Made by a program: the position numbers and the translations under genes. From contig JAHEMU010000008.1 of assembly GCA_024643485.1 (NCBI GenBank), positions 1 to 19,133 of the forward strand: DNA of 19,133 bases, given 5' to 3'. Under the pieces are notes generated by a model. That model made no database searches, had not been told where the DNA came from, and saw only the letters and a program-made list of their open reading frames with translations. The DNA comes from Cytophagales bacterium (GTDB taxonomy: Bacteria > Bacteroidota > Bacteroidia > Cytophagales > Cyclobacteriaceae). Numbering within the stretch: the stretch's first letter is position 1; each line of letters begins with the position of its first letter. This document shows, piece by piece, positions 6,470-14,297 of the stretch.

Positions 6470-8391
6470 GGAAGAAGGATAAGCTCCCAATGCTCATTAT
6501 AGGCAATTAACCCTTGATCCAACATTTCTTTAATTACCGTTTCGATTAAAGAGGAATCTTCCGCATCGATAGCGGTTTCCAATGATTCAATTGGTGCTGG
6601 CCCCTTTTTTAGCTTTTCCAAAATTTGATGTTTATAGGCATCGTGGTGTGTCGTGGTAATGATTTTTTTCTTAGAAATACACGTATCACAGAGTTCACAG
6701 GGAACATAAGTCAATTCACCAAAGTATTCCAAAAGTATTTGATTTCTACATCGTTGGGTATTTTCTACATAGGAAACCATAGTTTGACTTTTTTCTTTTT
6801 CGCAGCCTTTTCGAGCCTTTAATAAATTAAAATTCATTGGTAAATGCTTAGAATCATAACGCATTTCAACAAAACTCAGCTGAGGTTGGTCTTTCCGTTC
6901 TATATAGTCAACGATGTTAAGTTGATATAAGGACCTTAAATATCGAACGATGGTTTCTTCGTCCACTGAAAGCAATTTCGCGAGATTAGCTTCTTTAATA
7001 GGAATATATTCTTGAAATAACTCACCTCCGTATACCCGAAGGAGTGTTTTTATAATTGGGTCGAACTTACTCTGTTCAATTTGAAAATGATACAAATCTT
7101 GTCTATTCACATTAAAATACAACTTGGATTTTATCTGTAGTGATTCGTTCAATCTCAAGATACCTTCCTGTTCCAATATTTGAATACAGTAGTAGGCTTC
7201 TAAAGGATCAAAGTTAAATTGATTACAAAATGCAGATAGGTTAAAATTAAAACTATTGATACTGACTTCCCCTGCAGCGACTTGTAAATAATTTGCAATG
7301 GATTGGTATACTTTTTCAATTAATTGAGGACTAGGATGCGATTTTTCAAACTGCTCAGCAAGAAAATTTGAATCGTTTTCGTTGCAAAGAATTACAGAGT
7401 AGCTTTTTAATCCATCGCGCCCCGCACGCCCTGCTTCTTGATAATAAGCTTCTGGACTGGAGGGAATGTGCATGTGAAGCACCGATCGAACGTTGGATTT
7501 ATCGATACCCATTCCAAAGGCATTGGTTGACACCATTACTCTTGTATGATCATTTATCCATGCGATTTGCTTTTTCTCACGTTCTTCAGAACTTAGTCCG
7601 GCATGATAGAAATCTGATGATATGTTATTTTTATTTAAAAAATCCGAATAAACCCGGCATTCCTTCCTAGAATTCACATATACGATGCTACTTCCCTGTA
7701 CTTTATTAAGGATTTTTAATAGTAATTTTTCTTTTTCAAAAACCCTCCGCACTGAATAAGATAAATTAGTTCTTGCAAAACTTTGAGTAAATACCGCAGG
7801 GTTTCTAAAGGCTAATTTTTGCACAATTTCGTCCTGTACCTGTTTAGTAGCAGTTGCTGTTAGTGCAATAAAATTCACATAAGGCAGTAATTCGCGCAAA
7901 TTTGCGATTTCAAGATAGGGCGGTCGAAAATCATAACCCCAAAGTGAGATACAATGCGCTTCGTCGACAGCCACTAAATTGACATTCATTTTAATGACTC
8001 TTTCTTGGAATAATTCAGTGAGTATCCGTTCAGGAGAAACGTACAAAAATTTTTGATTACCGTAGATGCAATTGTCTAACGTAATATCGATTTGATTTTG
8101 AGTCATCCCAGAATAAATTGCACTGGCGCGGATTCCCAGTTTATTCAGCTGTGATACCTGGTCTTTCATCAATGCGATTAACGGACTAATGACAAGGGTA
8201 ATACCCGGTTTACAAAGGCCAGGCACCTGAAAACAGATTGATTTTCCTCCTCCGGTGGGTAGAAGGGTAAGAACATCCTTTCCTTCCATAACTGAATGGA
8301 CAATCAACTCCTGTTGAGGTCGAAAACTATCGTATCCCCAATACTGTTTCAGTACTTCATCAGGCTTTAAAATGGGTTGCTCGTCAAACAT
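6466..8391 (-). CDS. RecQ-family ATP-dependent DNA helicase (short form, no HRDC)
   Basis: This is a 641-residue 3'-5' superfamily 2 DNA helicase used in recombination and replication-fork repair. Motif 0 is F-R-P-Q-Q (23-27). Walker A is L-L-P-T-G-G-G-K-S (about 43-51), and the DEAH box is D-E-A-H (143-146). The RecQ aromatic-rich loop is W-G-Y-D-F-R-P (151-157). Motif V is S-T-N-A-F-G-M-G-I-D-K (about 288-298) and motif VI Q-E-A-G-R-A-G-R-D-G (318-327). The zinc-binding subdomain has four cysteines (C548, C565, C568, C571) in the pattern C-R-N-Q ... Y-F-G-E ... C-E-L-C-D-T-C. The C-terminal ~60 residues look like a small winged-helix segment rather than the HRDC domain of classical RecQ. 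Bacteroidota often have a second, longer RecQ, so I withhold the bare recQ symbol. The gene is convergent with the SGNH gene and has no terminator between. Confidence 0.95.
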   Translation of the reverse strand: MFDEQPILKPDEVLKQYWGYDSFRPQQELIVHSVMEGKDVLTLLPTGGGKSICFQVPGLCKPGITLVISPLIALMKDQVSQLNKLGIRASAIYSGMTQNQIDITLDNCIYGNQKFLYVSPERILTELFQERVIKMNVNLVAVDEAHCISLWGYDFRPPYLEIANLRELLPYVNFIALTATATKQVQDEIVQKLAFRNPAVFTQSFARTNLSYSVRRVFEKEKLLLKILNKVQGSSIVYVNSRKECRVYSDFLNKNNISSDFYHAGLSSEEREKKQIAWINDHTRVMVSTNAFGMGIDKSNVRSVLHMHIPSSPEAYYQEAGRAGRDGLKSYSVILCNENDSNFLAEQFEKSHPSPQLIEKVYQSIANYLQVAAGEVSINSFNFNLSAFCNQFNFDPLEAYYCIQILEQEGILRLNESLQIKSKLYFNVNRQDLYHFQIEQSKFDPIIKTLLRVYGGELFQEYIPIKEANLAKLLSVDEETIVRYLRSLYQLNIVDYIERKDQPQLSFVEMRYDSKHLPMNFNLLKARKGCEKEKSQTMVSYVENTQRCRNQILLEYFGELTYVPCELCDTCISKKKIITTTHHDAYKHQILEKLKKGPAPIESLETAIDAEDSSLIETVIKEMLDQGLIAYNEHWELILLP

Positions 8392-8448
8392 GAGTTAAAA
8401 ATATTAATAATTACGGTTATGGTCAGCATTTAAGTAGTTATAAACGAT

Positions 8449-8456
8449 TAAATTTG
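8449..8456 (+). promoter_or_regulatory. -7 promoter element TAAATTTG ahead of the SDR-like gene
   Basis: TAAATTTG is a perfect TAnnTTTG match, 18 nt before the ATG at 8475. No clear TTG -33 element is seen at the expected distance. Confidence 0.55.
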
Positions 8457-8474
8457 ATTGAGAATTAACATAAA

Positions 8475-9143
8475 ATGGATAATCAAAAGAAATTAGTAGT
8501 AGCAGGGGCTACAGGATTGGTCGGAGAAGCAGTGATTCATAAAGCAATTATCAATGCTGAATATTCAGAAGTAATGGCCTTAGTACGACGCGATGTACCT
8601 TCACAATTTGGTGAAATAAATCAATTGGTCAATTATGAGAATTTAGAAACTTTGCCTTTGACAGGCCAAGAAATAGTTGTTTGCTGCCTTGGAACCACCA
8701 TAAAGACGGCTGGAAGTAAGGACGCATTTCACAAAGTTGATTTTCAATATGTGATTAATTGTGCAGAGCATGCTAAGAAAGCTGGTGTAGAAACTTTTGC
8801 CGTAATTAGTTCGATTGGAGCTAATTCACAATCCATGTCATTTTATTTAAAAGTAAAAGGACTAATGGAAAATCGGCTGAAAGAGCTCAATTTTAAGCAT
8901 TTATTGATTTTTCGTCCTTCTTTATTGTTGGGGAATCGAAAAGAATTTAGACTAGGTGAGAAAATTGGAACGGTTATTTTAAAAGCAGTTACTCCGTTAT
9001 TAATTGGAAAAGCTAGAAAACAACGACCTGTTCATGTGAATCAGATTGCCAATTGTTTATTTGCGCAAATAAAAGACAAAAAAGAAGGAGTAATTTTCGT
9101 AGAATCGACTGAAATTCAAAAACATTCTTTGGATTTTAAGTAA
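8475..9143 (+). CDS. NAD(P)-binding atypical SDR-like protein (TIP30/HTATIP2-like)
   Basis: This 222-residue single Rossmann-fold protein begins with K-L-V-V-A-G-A-T-G-L-V-G, the glycine-rich NAD(P) loop (G-A-T-G-L-V-G at 11-17). It continues with V-V-C-C-L-G-T-T-I-K-T-A-G-S (about 68-81), a signature of the atypical short-chain dehydrogenase group that includes mammalian TIP30 and bacterial relatives. S-S-I-G-A at 112-116 and Y-L-K-V-K (Tyr124, Lys128) match the SDR catalytic Ser and Tyr-x3-Lys arrangement. F-R-P-S-L-L-L-G at about 146-153 is also typical. The physiological substrate is unknown for these proteins, and some act in redox sensing rather than catalysis. The gene stands alone, divergent from recQ, with its own -7 box. 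Confidence 0.88.
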   Translation: MDNQKKLVVAGATGLVGEAVIHKAIINAEYSEVMALVRRDVPSQFGEINQLVNYENLETLPLTGQEIVVCCLGTTIKTAGSKDAFHKVDFQYVINCAEHAKKAGVETFAVISSIGANSQSMSFYLKVKGLMENRLKELNFKHLLIFRPSLLLGNRKEFRLGEKIGTVILKAVTPLLIGKARKQRPVHVNQIANCLFAQIKDKKEGVIFVESTEIQKHSLDFK

Positions 9144-9338
9144 TAGAATTTCAAAAAGTGATAATTAATTTACAAAAAATACATGTTGAAACTCGCTTTA
9201 ATCGGAGGTGGAAATAAAAAAGCCTTGTTTTTATTAAGAATTAGAGGCAAATACCAATAATTAAAAACTAGCCTACGCTTGTAAGGTATGTATAGTATTC
9301 TGAAAGTATATTAAATATGGTTACGGTACTTTTATATT

Positions 9339-9359
9339 ATCAATTAATAAATAATTGAT
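9339..9359. repeat. Perfect 8-bp dyad (loop ATAAA) before the 56-codon ORF
   Basis: ATCAATTA (9339-9346) and TAATTGAT (9352-9359) are perfect inverted repeats around ATAAA, ending 15 bp before the ATG at 9375. A one-mismatch -7 element (TACTTTTA, 9327-9334) sits just upstream, so the dyad falls over the expected transcription start. It could be an operator or a leader hairpin. Confidence 0.5.
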
Positions 9360-9374
9360 GAAAACCAATAAACC

Positions 9375-9545
9375 ATGTACGCATCAGTTAAAGTTTCACA
9401 AATCAATCGACTGAACAGACAATATCAAATGATTGTCAACCAGTTTAGAGACCCGAAAGTTGCAACAAACCCGCGCACCTTTGCCACATTGCTTGAAGAA
9501 GCTGAGTTTATGGCGCAATCAATCCGCAGGTTAGCCGGTGAATAA
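9375..9545 (+). CDS. Small hypothetical protein, 56 residues, unrecognised
   Basis: The ORF begins M-Y-A-S-V-K-V-S-Q-I-N-R-L-N and ends A-Q-S-I-R-R-L-A-G-E. I do not recognise the family. The sequence suggests two amphipathic helices joined at D-P-K-V-A-T-N-P-R, with no membrane segment, signal peptide or cysteine. The case for a real gene rests on context. The ORF sits alone in a 555-bp gap and uses ordinary codons. By hand count it is about 43% G+C, against visibly A/T-rich flanks. A clear intrinsic terminator starts 23 bp after its stop, and a perfect dyad and weak -7 element lie just upstream. It could be a conserved small protein, a toxin-antitoxin or mobile-element remnant, or part of a longer non-coding RNA that happens to be open. 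Confidence 0.6.
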   Translation: MYASVKVSQINRLNRQYQMIVNQFRDPKVATNPRTFATLLEEAEFMAQSIRRLAGE

Positions 9546-9567
9546 AATTCACTTTACCAAAAAATTT

Positions 9568-9608
9568 AATACTGGATGTCCAAAGGGAAATGTTCAGTAT
9601 TTTTTTTT
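9568..9608 (+). terminator. Intrinsic terminator after the 56-codon ORF
   Basis: AATACTG (9568-9574) pairs with CAGTATT (9595-9601). The helix can extend through G-U and A-U pairs and an inner TCC/GGA stem around AAAG. The stem is followed by an uninterrupted T-run to 9608. The asymmetric T-run shows the direction is plus, so something upstream on the plus strand is transcribed. Confidence 0.8.
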
Positions 9609-9669
9609 GCCAAAATTTTAATGTTTATTTTTTTTAATTCAGCCTTTTCGCATGATTAATTTAATAAAT

Positions 9670-9677
9670 TAGTATTG
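9670..9677 (+). promoter_or_regulatory. Candidate -7 element TAGTATTG for the amidohydrolase gene
   Basis: This is one mismatch from TAnnTTTG, 21 bp before the ATG at 9699. A T-rich TTTTCG at 9643-9648 lies about 21 nt upstream in the -33 position but lacks the TTG consensus. Weak. Confidence 0.35.
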
Positions 9678-9698
9678 TAATTGAATTAATCAAAAGAA

Positions 9699-10532
9699 AT
9701 GAAAATAGATGCGCATCAGCATTTTTGGAAATATAATCCAGTAAAGCATTATTGGTTGGGAGGGGACATGACCATCCTGAAACACGATTTTTTACCTGAA
9801 GACTTAGAAACCATTTTGAAAAATAATGGATTTGATGGAACCATCGCAATCCATTCTGAACACAATTTGGAGGATACCAATTTTCTTTTAGGTTTGGCTG
9901 GTAATCATGAGTTTGTAAAAGGTGTGGTTGGTTGGGTCGATTTAAGAGCCTCTAACCTTCAGGAAATTTTGGAAATGTATTCACTCAATAGCAAATTCGT
10001 AGGGGTACGACATTTATTGGCGTACGACCCCGATCCTGAAATCATGGATAATCAGGAGTTTATAAATGGAGTTAAAGCATTGAGTAAATTTAATTTAACC
10101 TATGATGTGGTGGTTAAACCTAACCGACTAGATGATGCGGCTAATTTTATTCGGAAAATTCCTGAAGTTAAGTTCGTTTTAGATCATATGGGTAATCCCA
10201 AAATCCGAAATATGCATAGTCAAGATTGGAAAAAAGCCATTAAGACTATCGCTTCCATTGACCATGTGTATTGTAAGATAAGTGGATTAATAACCGAGTC
10301 TCACTGGACCGAGTGGGAGTATGTTAATTTGGTACCTTATCTTGATCATGCGCTCGAGTGTTTCGGGCCAAACCGATTGATATTTGGTTCAGACTGGCCT
10401 ACCTGCCGATTGGCTGGCACTCATTCTGAAGTGACCGGGGTCGCGGAAAATTTTGTTAAATCATTGTCTGCGAGTGAAAAAAATGCAATAATGGGACAAA
10501 ACGCAGTGGACTTTTACCAACTTAAAATGTAG
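9699..10532 (+). CDS. Metal-dependent amidohydrolase, lactonase-like (COG3618)
   Basis: This 277-residue TIM-barrel hydrolase of the amidohydrolase superfamily starts with the metal-binding signature I-D-A-H-Q-H-F-W (His6, His8). It carries G-V-R-H at about 102-105, L-D-H-M-G-N-P with His163, and the terminal metal ligand Asp232 in G-S-D-W-P. This set is typical of COG3618 proteins, which include L-fuconolactonase and L-rhamnono-1,4-lactonase and related dicarboxylate-lactone hydrolases. The exact sugar lactone cannot be inferred, since no fucose or rhamnose genes are next to it. It has no signal peptide and should be cytoplasmic. The gene is preceded by a one-mismatch -7 element (TAGTATTG, 9670-9677) and is convergent with the DUF3109 gene, 7 bp between stops. 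Confidence 0.9.
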   Translation: MKIDAHQHFWKYNPVKHYWLGGDMTILKHDFLPEDLETILKNNGFDGTIAIHSEHNLEDTNFLLGLAGNHEFVKGVVGWVDLRASNLQEILEMYSLNSKFVGVRHLLAYDPDPEIMDNQEFINGVKALSKFNLTYDVVVKPNRLDDAANFIRKIPEVKFVLDHMGNPKIRNMHSQDWKKAIKTIASIDHVYCKISGLITESHWTEWEYVNLVPYLDHALECFGPNRLIFGSDWPTCRLAGTHSEVTGVAENFVKSLSASEKNAIMGQNAVDFYQLKM

Positions 10533-10539
10533 TCGTTAA

Positions 10540-11148
10540 TTAATCTTCTGATTTCTTACCCCTGCTTTTATGTGGAGTGACTTTTCGCATACTTTTAACA
10601 GTTTTCACAAGTTTTTCATACCATTGGTCACCAAACTTTCGTACCAAAGGCCCCTTTAGAAACTTAAACAATGGAACTTTTAAAACATTGCCGTGATGAC
10701 ATGCCGGACTACAAATATCCCAGCGGTCATAATTTAGTGCGGTAAATTTATCGTATTTCTTTGCACGTATCGGGTATAAATGGCAGCTGATTGGTTTTTG
10801 AAAATCAATTTTTTTGTCTAGCCACGCTTTTTCAATCCCGCACTTCAAAATTCCATTGGCTTCATAGATGGCAAATGCACATTCTTTTCCTTGGATTGTT
10901 GTCGTACTGTAATCTCCTTCTTCATCTAAAAGGTATGGACCTTCTTTCTCGATGGTTGCCCGTCCTTCATCCGATAAATACGGTTTAATGATATCTAAGT
11001 ATTTGTCGAGGATAGGAAGTTCCTCTTTTTCTAATGGAGCCCCTAAATCACCCTCTACGCAGCAGGCTCCTTTGCATTTGACTAAATCACATACAAAATA
11101 CTGATCTGCTATATCATCACTAAGAATAGTATCGCCAATTTCTATCAC
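10540..11148 (-). CDS. DUF3109 family cysteine-rich protein
   Basis: The family is recognised, but its function is not established. From the GTG at 11148 the product has 202 residues. Nine cysteines form putative metal or iron-sulfur ligands: C20, C25, C29 and C30 (F-V-C-D-L-V-K-C-K-G-A-C-C-V-E-G-D), C90, C103, C122 in S-C-H-L-Y-P-I-R, and C146/C150 in C-S-P-A-C-H-H. The arrangement resembles the YkgJ/Fe-S-protein style of cluster-binding domain. The basic tail (K-S-M-R-K-V-T-P-H-K-S-R-G-K-K) may bind nucleic acid or simply be disordered. No ATG is available. A TTG at 11175 gives a nine-residue extension. I chose the GTG because family members normally begin a few residues before the T-I-x-S segment. 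It is divergent from uvrD and probably monocistronic. Confidence 0.88.
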   Translation of the reverse strand: MIEIGDTILSDDIADQYFVCDLVKCKGACCVEGDLGAPLEKEELPILDKYLDIIKPYLSDEGRATIEKEGPYLLDEEGDYSTTTIQGKECAFAIYEANGILKCGIEKAWLDKKIDFQKPISCHLYPIRAKKYDKFTALNYDRWDICSPACHHGNVLKVPLFKFLKGPLVRKFGDQWYEKLVKTVKSMRKVTPHKSRGKKSED

Positions 11149-11362
11149 AACAACTGCTTTATTATTAGGATGCAATTTCTGAATTTGATAATTAACTACT
11201 CTCTCAATTTGATATTTTTTATAGAACGTGTAAGTTTTTTAAGGAAATAATTCCTCAGACGGATATGAAGTCAGATTCTGCCAATAAAATTTAATAAGTT
11301 AAACGTTTAGTTTGTAAAATCATTTACCATTTTTGGATCTAAATAGTATCTTGCAGGTTCAG
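11149..11362. other. Divergent region between the DUF3109 gene and uvrD
   Basis: It holds two small dyads: AGGAA/TTCCT (11242-11246 with 11251-11255) and the perfect 10-bp palindrome TAAACGTTTA (11300-11309). A one-mismatch -7 element, CATTTTTG, lies at 11328-11335 on the plus strand. No perfect promoter was found for either gene. Confidence 0.4.
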
Positions 11363-13639
11363 ATGGAGAACGAAGGATTGAATTACTTATCGGGACTAAA
11401 CGAGCCGCAGCACGAGGCCGTTATTAATGTGGAAGGTCCGACAATGATTATTGCAGGTGCAGGCTCAGGAAAGACCAGAGTGCTCACCTATCGCATTGCA
11501 CATTTATTAAAAGCACATCATGTTGATGCCTTTAGTATCTTGGCATTAACCTTTACCAATAAAGCGGCAAAGGAAATGCGGGAAAGGATTGAATCTGTGG
11601 TTGGAACCGACGCCAGGAATTTGTGGATGGGGACTTTTCACTCTGTTTTTGCTCGAATTTTAAGGTCAGAGGCAGAGCATTTAAACTATCCTTCCAATTT
11701 TACCATTTACGATACGGATGATTCTAAGAGTTTGATCAGAGATATTGTAAAGGAAATGAATCTGGATGACAAAATCTACAAAGCCAATGTGGTGCTTAAT
11801 AGAATTAGTGCGGCCAAAAATCGCCTTATATCTTGGCAAGATTATCTAAAGAACGACATTTTTAAGTCGGATGATCAGGAAAATATGAAACCCGAAATGG
11901 GAAATATTTACAAGCGATATGCCGAAAGGTGCTTCAAAGCAGGAGCGATGGATTTTGATGATTTATTATTTAACACCAATGTTCTTTTTCGCGATCATAC
12001 TGATGTATTATATAAATATCAACACCGCTTCAAGCATGTGTTGGTGGATGAGTTTCAGGACACCAATATTTCTCAGTATTTAATTACCCGTAAGCTCGCT
12101 TCAGTCCATCAAAATATATGTGTAGTAGGTGATGATGCGCAAAGTATTTATGCTTTCAGGGGGGCTGATATTCAAAATATATTGAATTTTGAAAGAGATT
12201 ATCCCGATCTGAAGGTGATCAAATTAGAACAAAATTATCGATCCTCTCAAACCATTGTGAACGCCGCAAATTCAGTTATTGTGAATAATAAGGCACAACT
12301 TCGGAAAAACGTATGGACCAGCAATGAAGAAGGTGCTCTGATTGAAGTTTTTAAATCAAATTCAGACGGAGAGGAAGGAAAGGTCATCGCATCAAGTATT
12401 TTTGAAGAAAAGATGCAAAACCAATATGCCTATCAGGATTTCGCTGTGCTTTACCGAACCAATAGCCAGTCGAGATCCATTGAAGAGGCTTTACGAAGAA
12501 GAAATATAAAATACCGCATTGTTGGAGGGCTCAGTTTTTATCAGCGTAAAGAGATAAAGGACCTGCTGGCCTATATGAAATTTGCATTAAATGATAATGA
12601 TGAGCAGGCGTTTAAGCGAATAATCAATTTACCAAAACGAGGAATTGGAGATTCAACGGTAGATAAGATACAGTTAGCGGCATTCGATCACGACATTTCC
12701 ATTGGGCAGGTTATCAACAACATCGATATGTTTTTAACAGGCCGTGCTCTCACTCCAATTAAGGAATTCGCCCTTATGATGGAGGTGTTTAAGCAGATAA
12801 TCACACAAAAAGACGCATACGAAGCAGCGGCAGAAATCGCTAAAAGGTCGGGCTTAATGAGTGAGCTTTATAAAGACAAAACCGTAGAAGGTGTAAGTAG
12901 GTATGAAAATGCGCAAGAATTACTGAATGCAGTAAAAGAATTTGTTGAAGATAAAGAAAGAGAAGGGGAGAAGGACCTAGGGACATTTCTGCAGGATATT
13001 GCTTTGTTAACCGGAATGGATAATGATAAGGAACAAGGTGACGATGTTGTGACCTTGATGACAATCCACATGGCGAAAGGGCTTGAATTCAAAAATGTAT
13101 ATATCGCAGGAATGGAGGAGGATTTATTTCCTTCACAAATGATGTTGAGCAGCCGGGCTGATCTTGAGGAAGAACGCCGACTATTCTATGTAGCCATTAC
13201 TAGGGCAAAATCTAAGTTGTTTTTGTCGTTTGCACAGTCGAGATATCGATTTGGAAGGCTTAAAACCTGCGAACCAAGTCGATTTTTAGATGAAATTGAT
13301 CCGAAATTTATAAAGGTAAGTAAAAAAGTGGCTTCTGCTTTTGTCCCTCCAGTATATCAAACGGGCTCTTCGGGATTTGCCAAAAGCATGGTGAAGGGAG
13401 TGCAAAAACAAAAAGAATTACTCAAGAAAAGCTCTTATCAGCCCTCTGCAGACTTTAAACCTTCCGATACTAGTAATTTAGCGGTAGGGATGAAAGTGGA
13501 ACATCCAAAATTTGGATATGGAAAAGTAACCGGAATTGAGGCTGGGGGAGCAAATCGCAAGGCAACAGTTCATTTCGATGACTTTGGCGAGAAAACTTTA
13601 TTGCTTAGCTTTGCAAAACTTAAAATACACGATAATTAA
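11363..13639 (+). CDS. uvrD: UvrD/PcrA-type superfamily 1 DNA helicase
   Basis: This 758-residue 3'-5' DNA helicase acts in nucleotide-excision and mismatch repair and in removing RecA or RNA polymerase from DNA. Motifs in order: Q-motif Gln near L-N-E-P-Q-H (16); Walker A A-G-A-G-S-G-K-T (31-38); Ia A-L-T-F-T-N-K-A-A-K-E-M (61-72); II V-D-E-F-Q-D-T-N (228-235); III G-D-D-A-Q-S-I-Y-A-F-R-G-A (256-268); IV L-E-Q-N-Y-R-S-S-Q-T-I (287-297); V M-T-I-H-M-A-K-G-L-E-F (565-575); VI R-R-L-F-Y-V-A-I-T-R-A-K (604-615). The last ~50 residues (V-G-M-K-V-E-H-P-K-F-G-Y-G-K-V onward) form the Tudor-like domain found in UvrD/PcrA. I chose the ATG at 11363; a TTG at 11333 would add ten residues but coincides with a candidate -7 element. 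It is the first gene of a run with DUF4290 (7 bp later) and murA. Confidence 0.96.
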   Translation: MENEGLNYLSGLNEPQHEAVINVEGPTMIIAGAGSGKTRVLTYRIAHLLKAHHVDAFSILALTFTNKAAKEMRERIESVVGTDARNLWMGTFHSVFARILRSEAEHLNYPSNFTIYDTDDSKSLIRDIVKEMNLDDKIYKANVVLNRISAAKNRLISWQDYLKNDIFKSDDQENMKPEMGNIYKRYAERCFKAGAMDFDDLLFNTNVLFRDHTDVLYKYQHRFKHVLVDEFQDTNISQYLITRKLASVHQNICVVGDDAQSIYAFRGADIQNILNFERDYPDLKVIKLEQNYRSSQTIVNAANSVIVNNKAQLRKNVWTSNEEGALIEVFKSNSDGEEGKVIASSIFEEKMQNQYAYQDFAVLYRTNSQSRSIEEALRRRNIKYRIVGGLSFYQRKEIKDLLAYMKFALNDNDEQAFKRIINLPKRGIGDSTVDKIQLAAFDHDISIGQVINNIDMFLTGRALTPIKEFALMMEVFKQIITQKDAYEAAAEIAKRSGLMSELYKDKTVEGVSRYENAQELLNAVKEFVEDKEREGEKDLGTFLQDIALLTGMDNDKEQGDDVVTLMTIHMAKGLEFKNVYIAGMEEDLFPSQMMLSSRADLEEERRLFYVAITRAKSKLFLSFAQSRYRFGRLKTCEPSRFLDEIDPKFIKVSKKVASAFVPPVYQTGSSGFAKSMVKGVQKQKELLKKSSYQPSADFKPSDTSNLAVGMKVEHPKFGYGKVTGIEAGGANRKATVHFDDFGEKTLLLSFAKLKIHDN

Positions 13640-13646
13640 ATAAACC

Positions 13647-14297
13647 ATGGAATATAATACGAGCAGATCTCACCTACTTTTAAAAGAGTACGGAAGAAAT
13701 ATTCAAAATTTGGTTGCCTATATAAAAACCATAGATACTATTGAAGAGCGAACCAAATACGCACACTCCTTGGTTGCCTTGATGAAGCAAATAACTCCTG
13801 CTCGTCCGGATGATGAGGAAACAGATCAGAAATTTTGGGACGATTTATATATCATTGCCAATTTCGATTTGGATATTAATGGACCTTATGAGAAACCAGA
13901 TGAGGCCCTTATTAACGCGCGACCTAAACCAATGCCCTACAGCTCTAATAAAATTGAGTTCCTTCATTATGGAAAAAATATAGAATTGTTGGTAAAAGAA
14001 GCCATTAAAAAAGTAGATCCAGAAGAAAGAGAAGCGGCCATCATTTATTTAGGTAAGTTGATGAAAAGTTTTTATGGTTCATGGAATAAAGAGGTGATGG
14101 ATGATATCGTCATTCTTGAAAATATTAAAACCATCTCAAAGGGAGAACTTACCTTGGATTTAGCTCGGGTTAGAGAAGAAAATTTATTTGATGGTTTGTA
14201 CCGAGCGAAAAGAAAGCCACAGATTACCAACAGGTCTCGTAGACCAAATAATAATAATAACAGAAAGTCAGGACCTAAAAGAAGAAGACCTAATTAA
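13647..14297 (+). CDS. DUF4290 family protein
   Basis: This 216-residue soluble protein is of a Bacteroidota-restricted family of unknown function. The N-terminus M-E-Y-N-T-S-R-S-H-L-L-L-K-E-Y-G-R-N-I-Q matches the family opening (M-E-Y-N-T ... L-x-E-Y-G-R-N-I-Q). A second G-R/K-N-I segment, H-Y-G-K-N-I-E-L-L-V, occurs about 110 residues later, suggesting an internal duplication of a helical unit. The last ~35 residues are strongly basic and low-complexity (K-R-K-P ... N-N-N-N-N-R-K-S-G-P-K-R-R-R-P-N) and probably disordered, possibly RNA- or ribosome-contacting. It is placed 7 bp after uvrD and its stop shares one base with the murA start, so expression is linked to both. Confidence 0.9.
   Translation: MEYNTSRSHLLLKEYGRNIQNLVAYIKTIDTIEERTKYAHSLVALMKQITPARPDDEETDQKFWDDLYIIANFDLDINGPYEKPDEALINARPKPMPYSSNKIEFLHYGKNIELLVKEAIKKVDPEEREAAIIYLGKLMKSFYGSWNKEVMDDIVILENIKTISKGELTLDLARVREENLFDGLYRAKRKPQITNRSRRPNNNNNRKSGPKRRRPN

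Noticed and set aside
9213..9235. A/T-only inverted repeat AATAAAAA / TTTTTATT after the SDR-like gene
   Set aside because: The stem has no G-C pairs and no following T-run, so it is unlikely to terminate transcription.
9183..9260. 25-residue ORF beginning M-L-K-L-A-L-I-G-G-G, reminiscent of a Rossmann-fold start
   Set aside because: Far too short, ends after 25 residues, and no continuation in any frame resembles a dehydrogenase. It is not enough to call a pseudogene.
10791..10988. Open frames opposite the DUF3109, uvrD, murA, rplY and prs genes
   Set aside because: They lie entirely within well-supported genes, have no recognisable motifs and show compositions expected of antisense shadows.
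14247..14261. AAT trinucleotide repeat in the DUF4290 gene
   Set aside because: Only four perfect units plus AAC, in frame, encoding five Asn. Too short to be a phase-variable tract.
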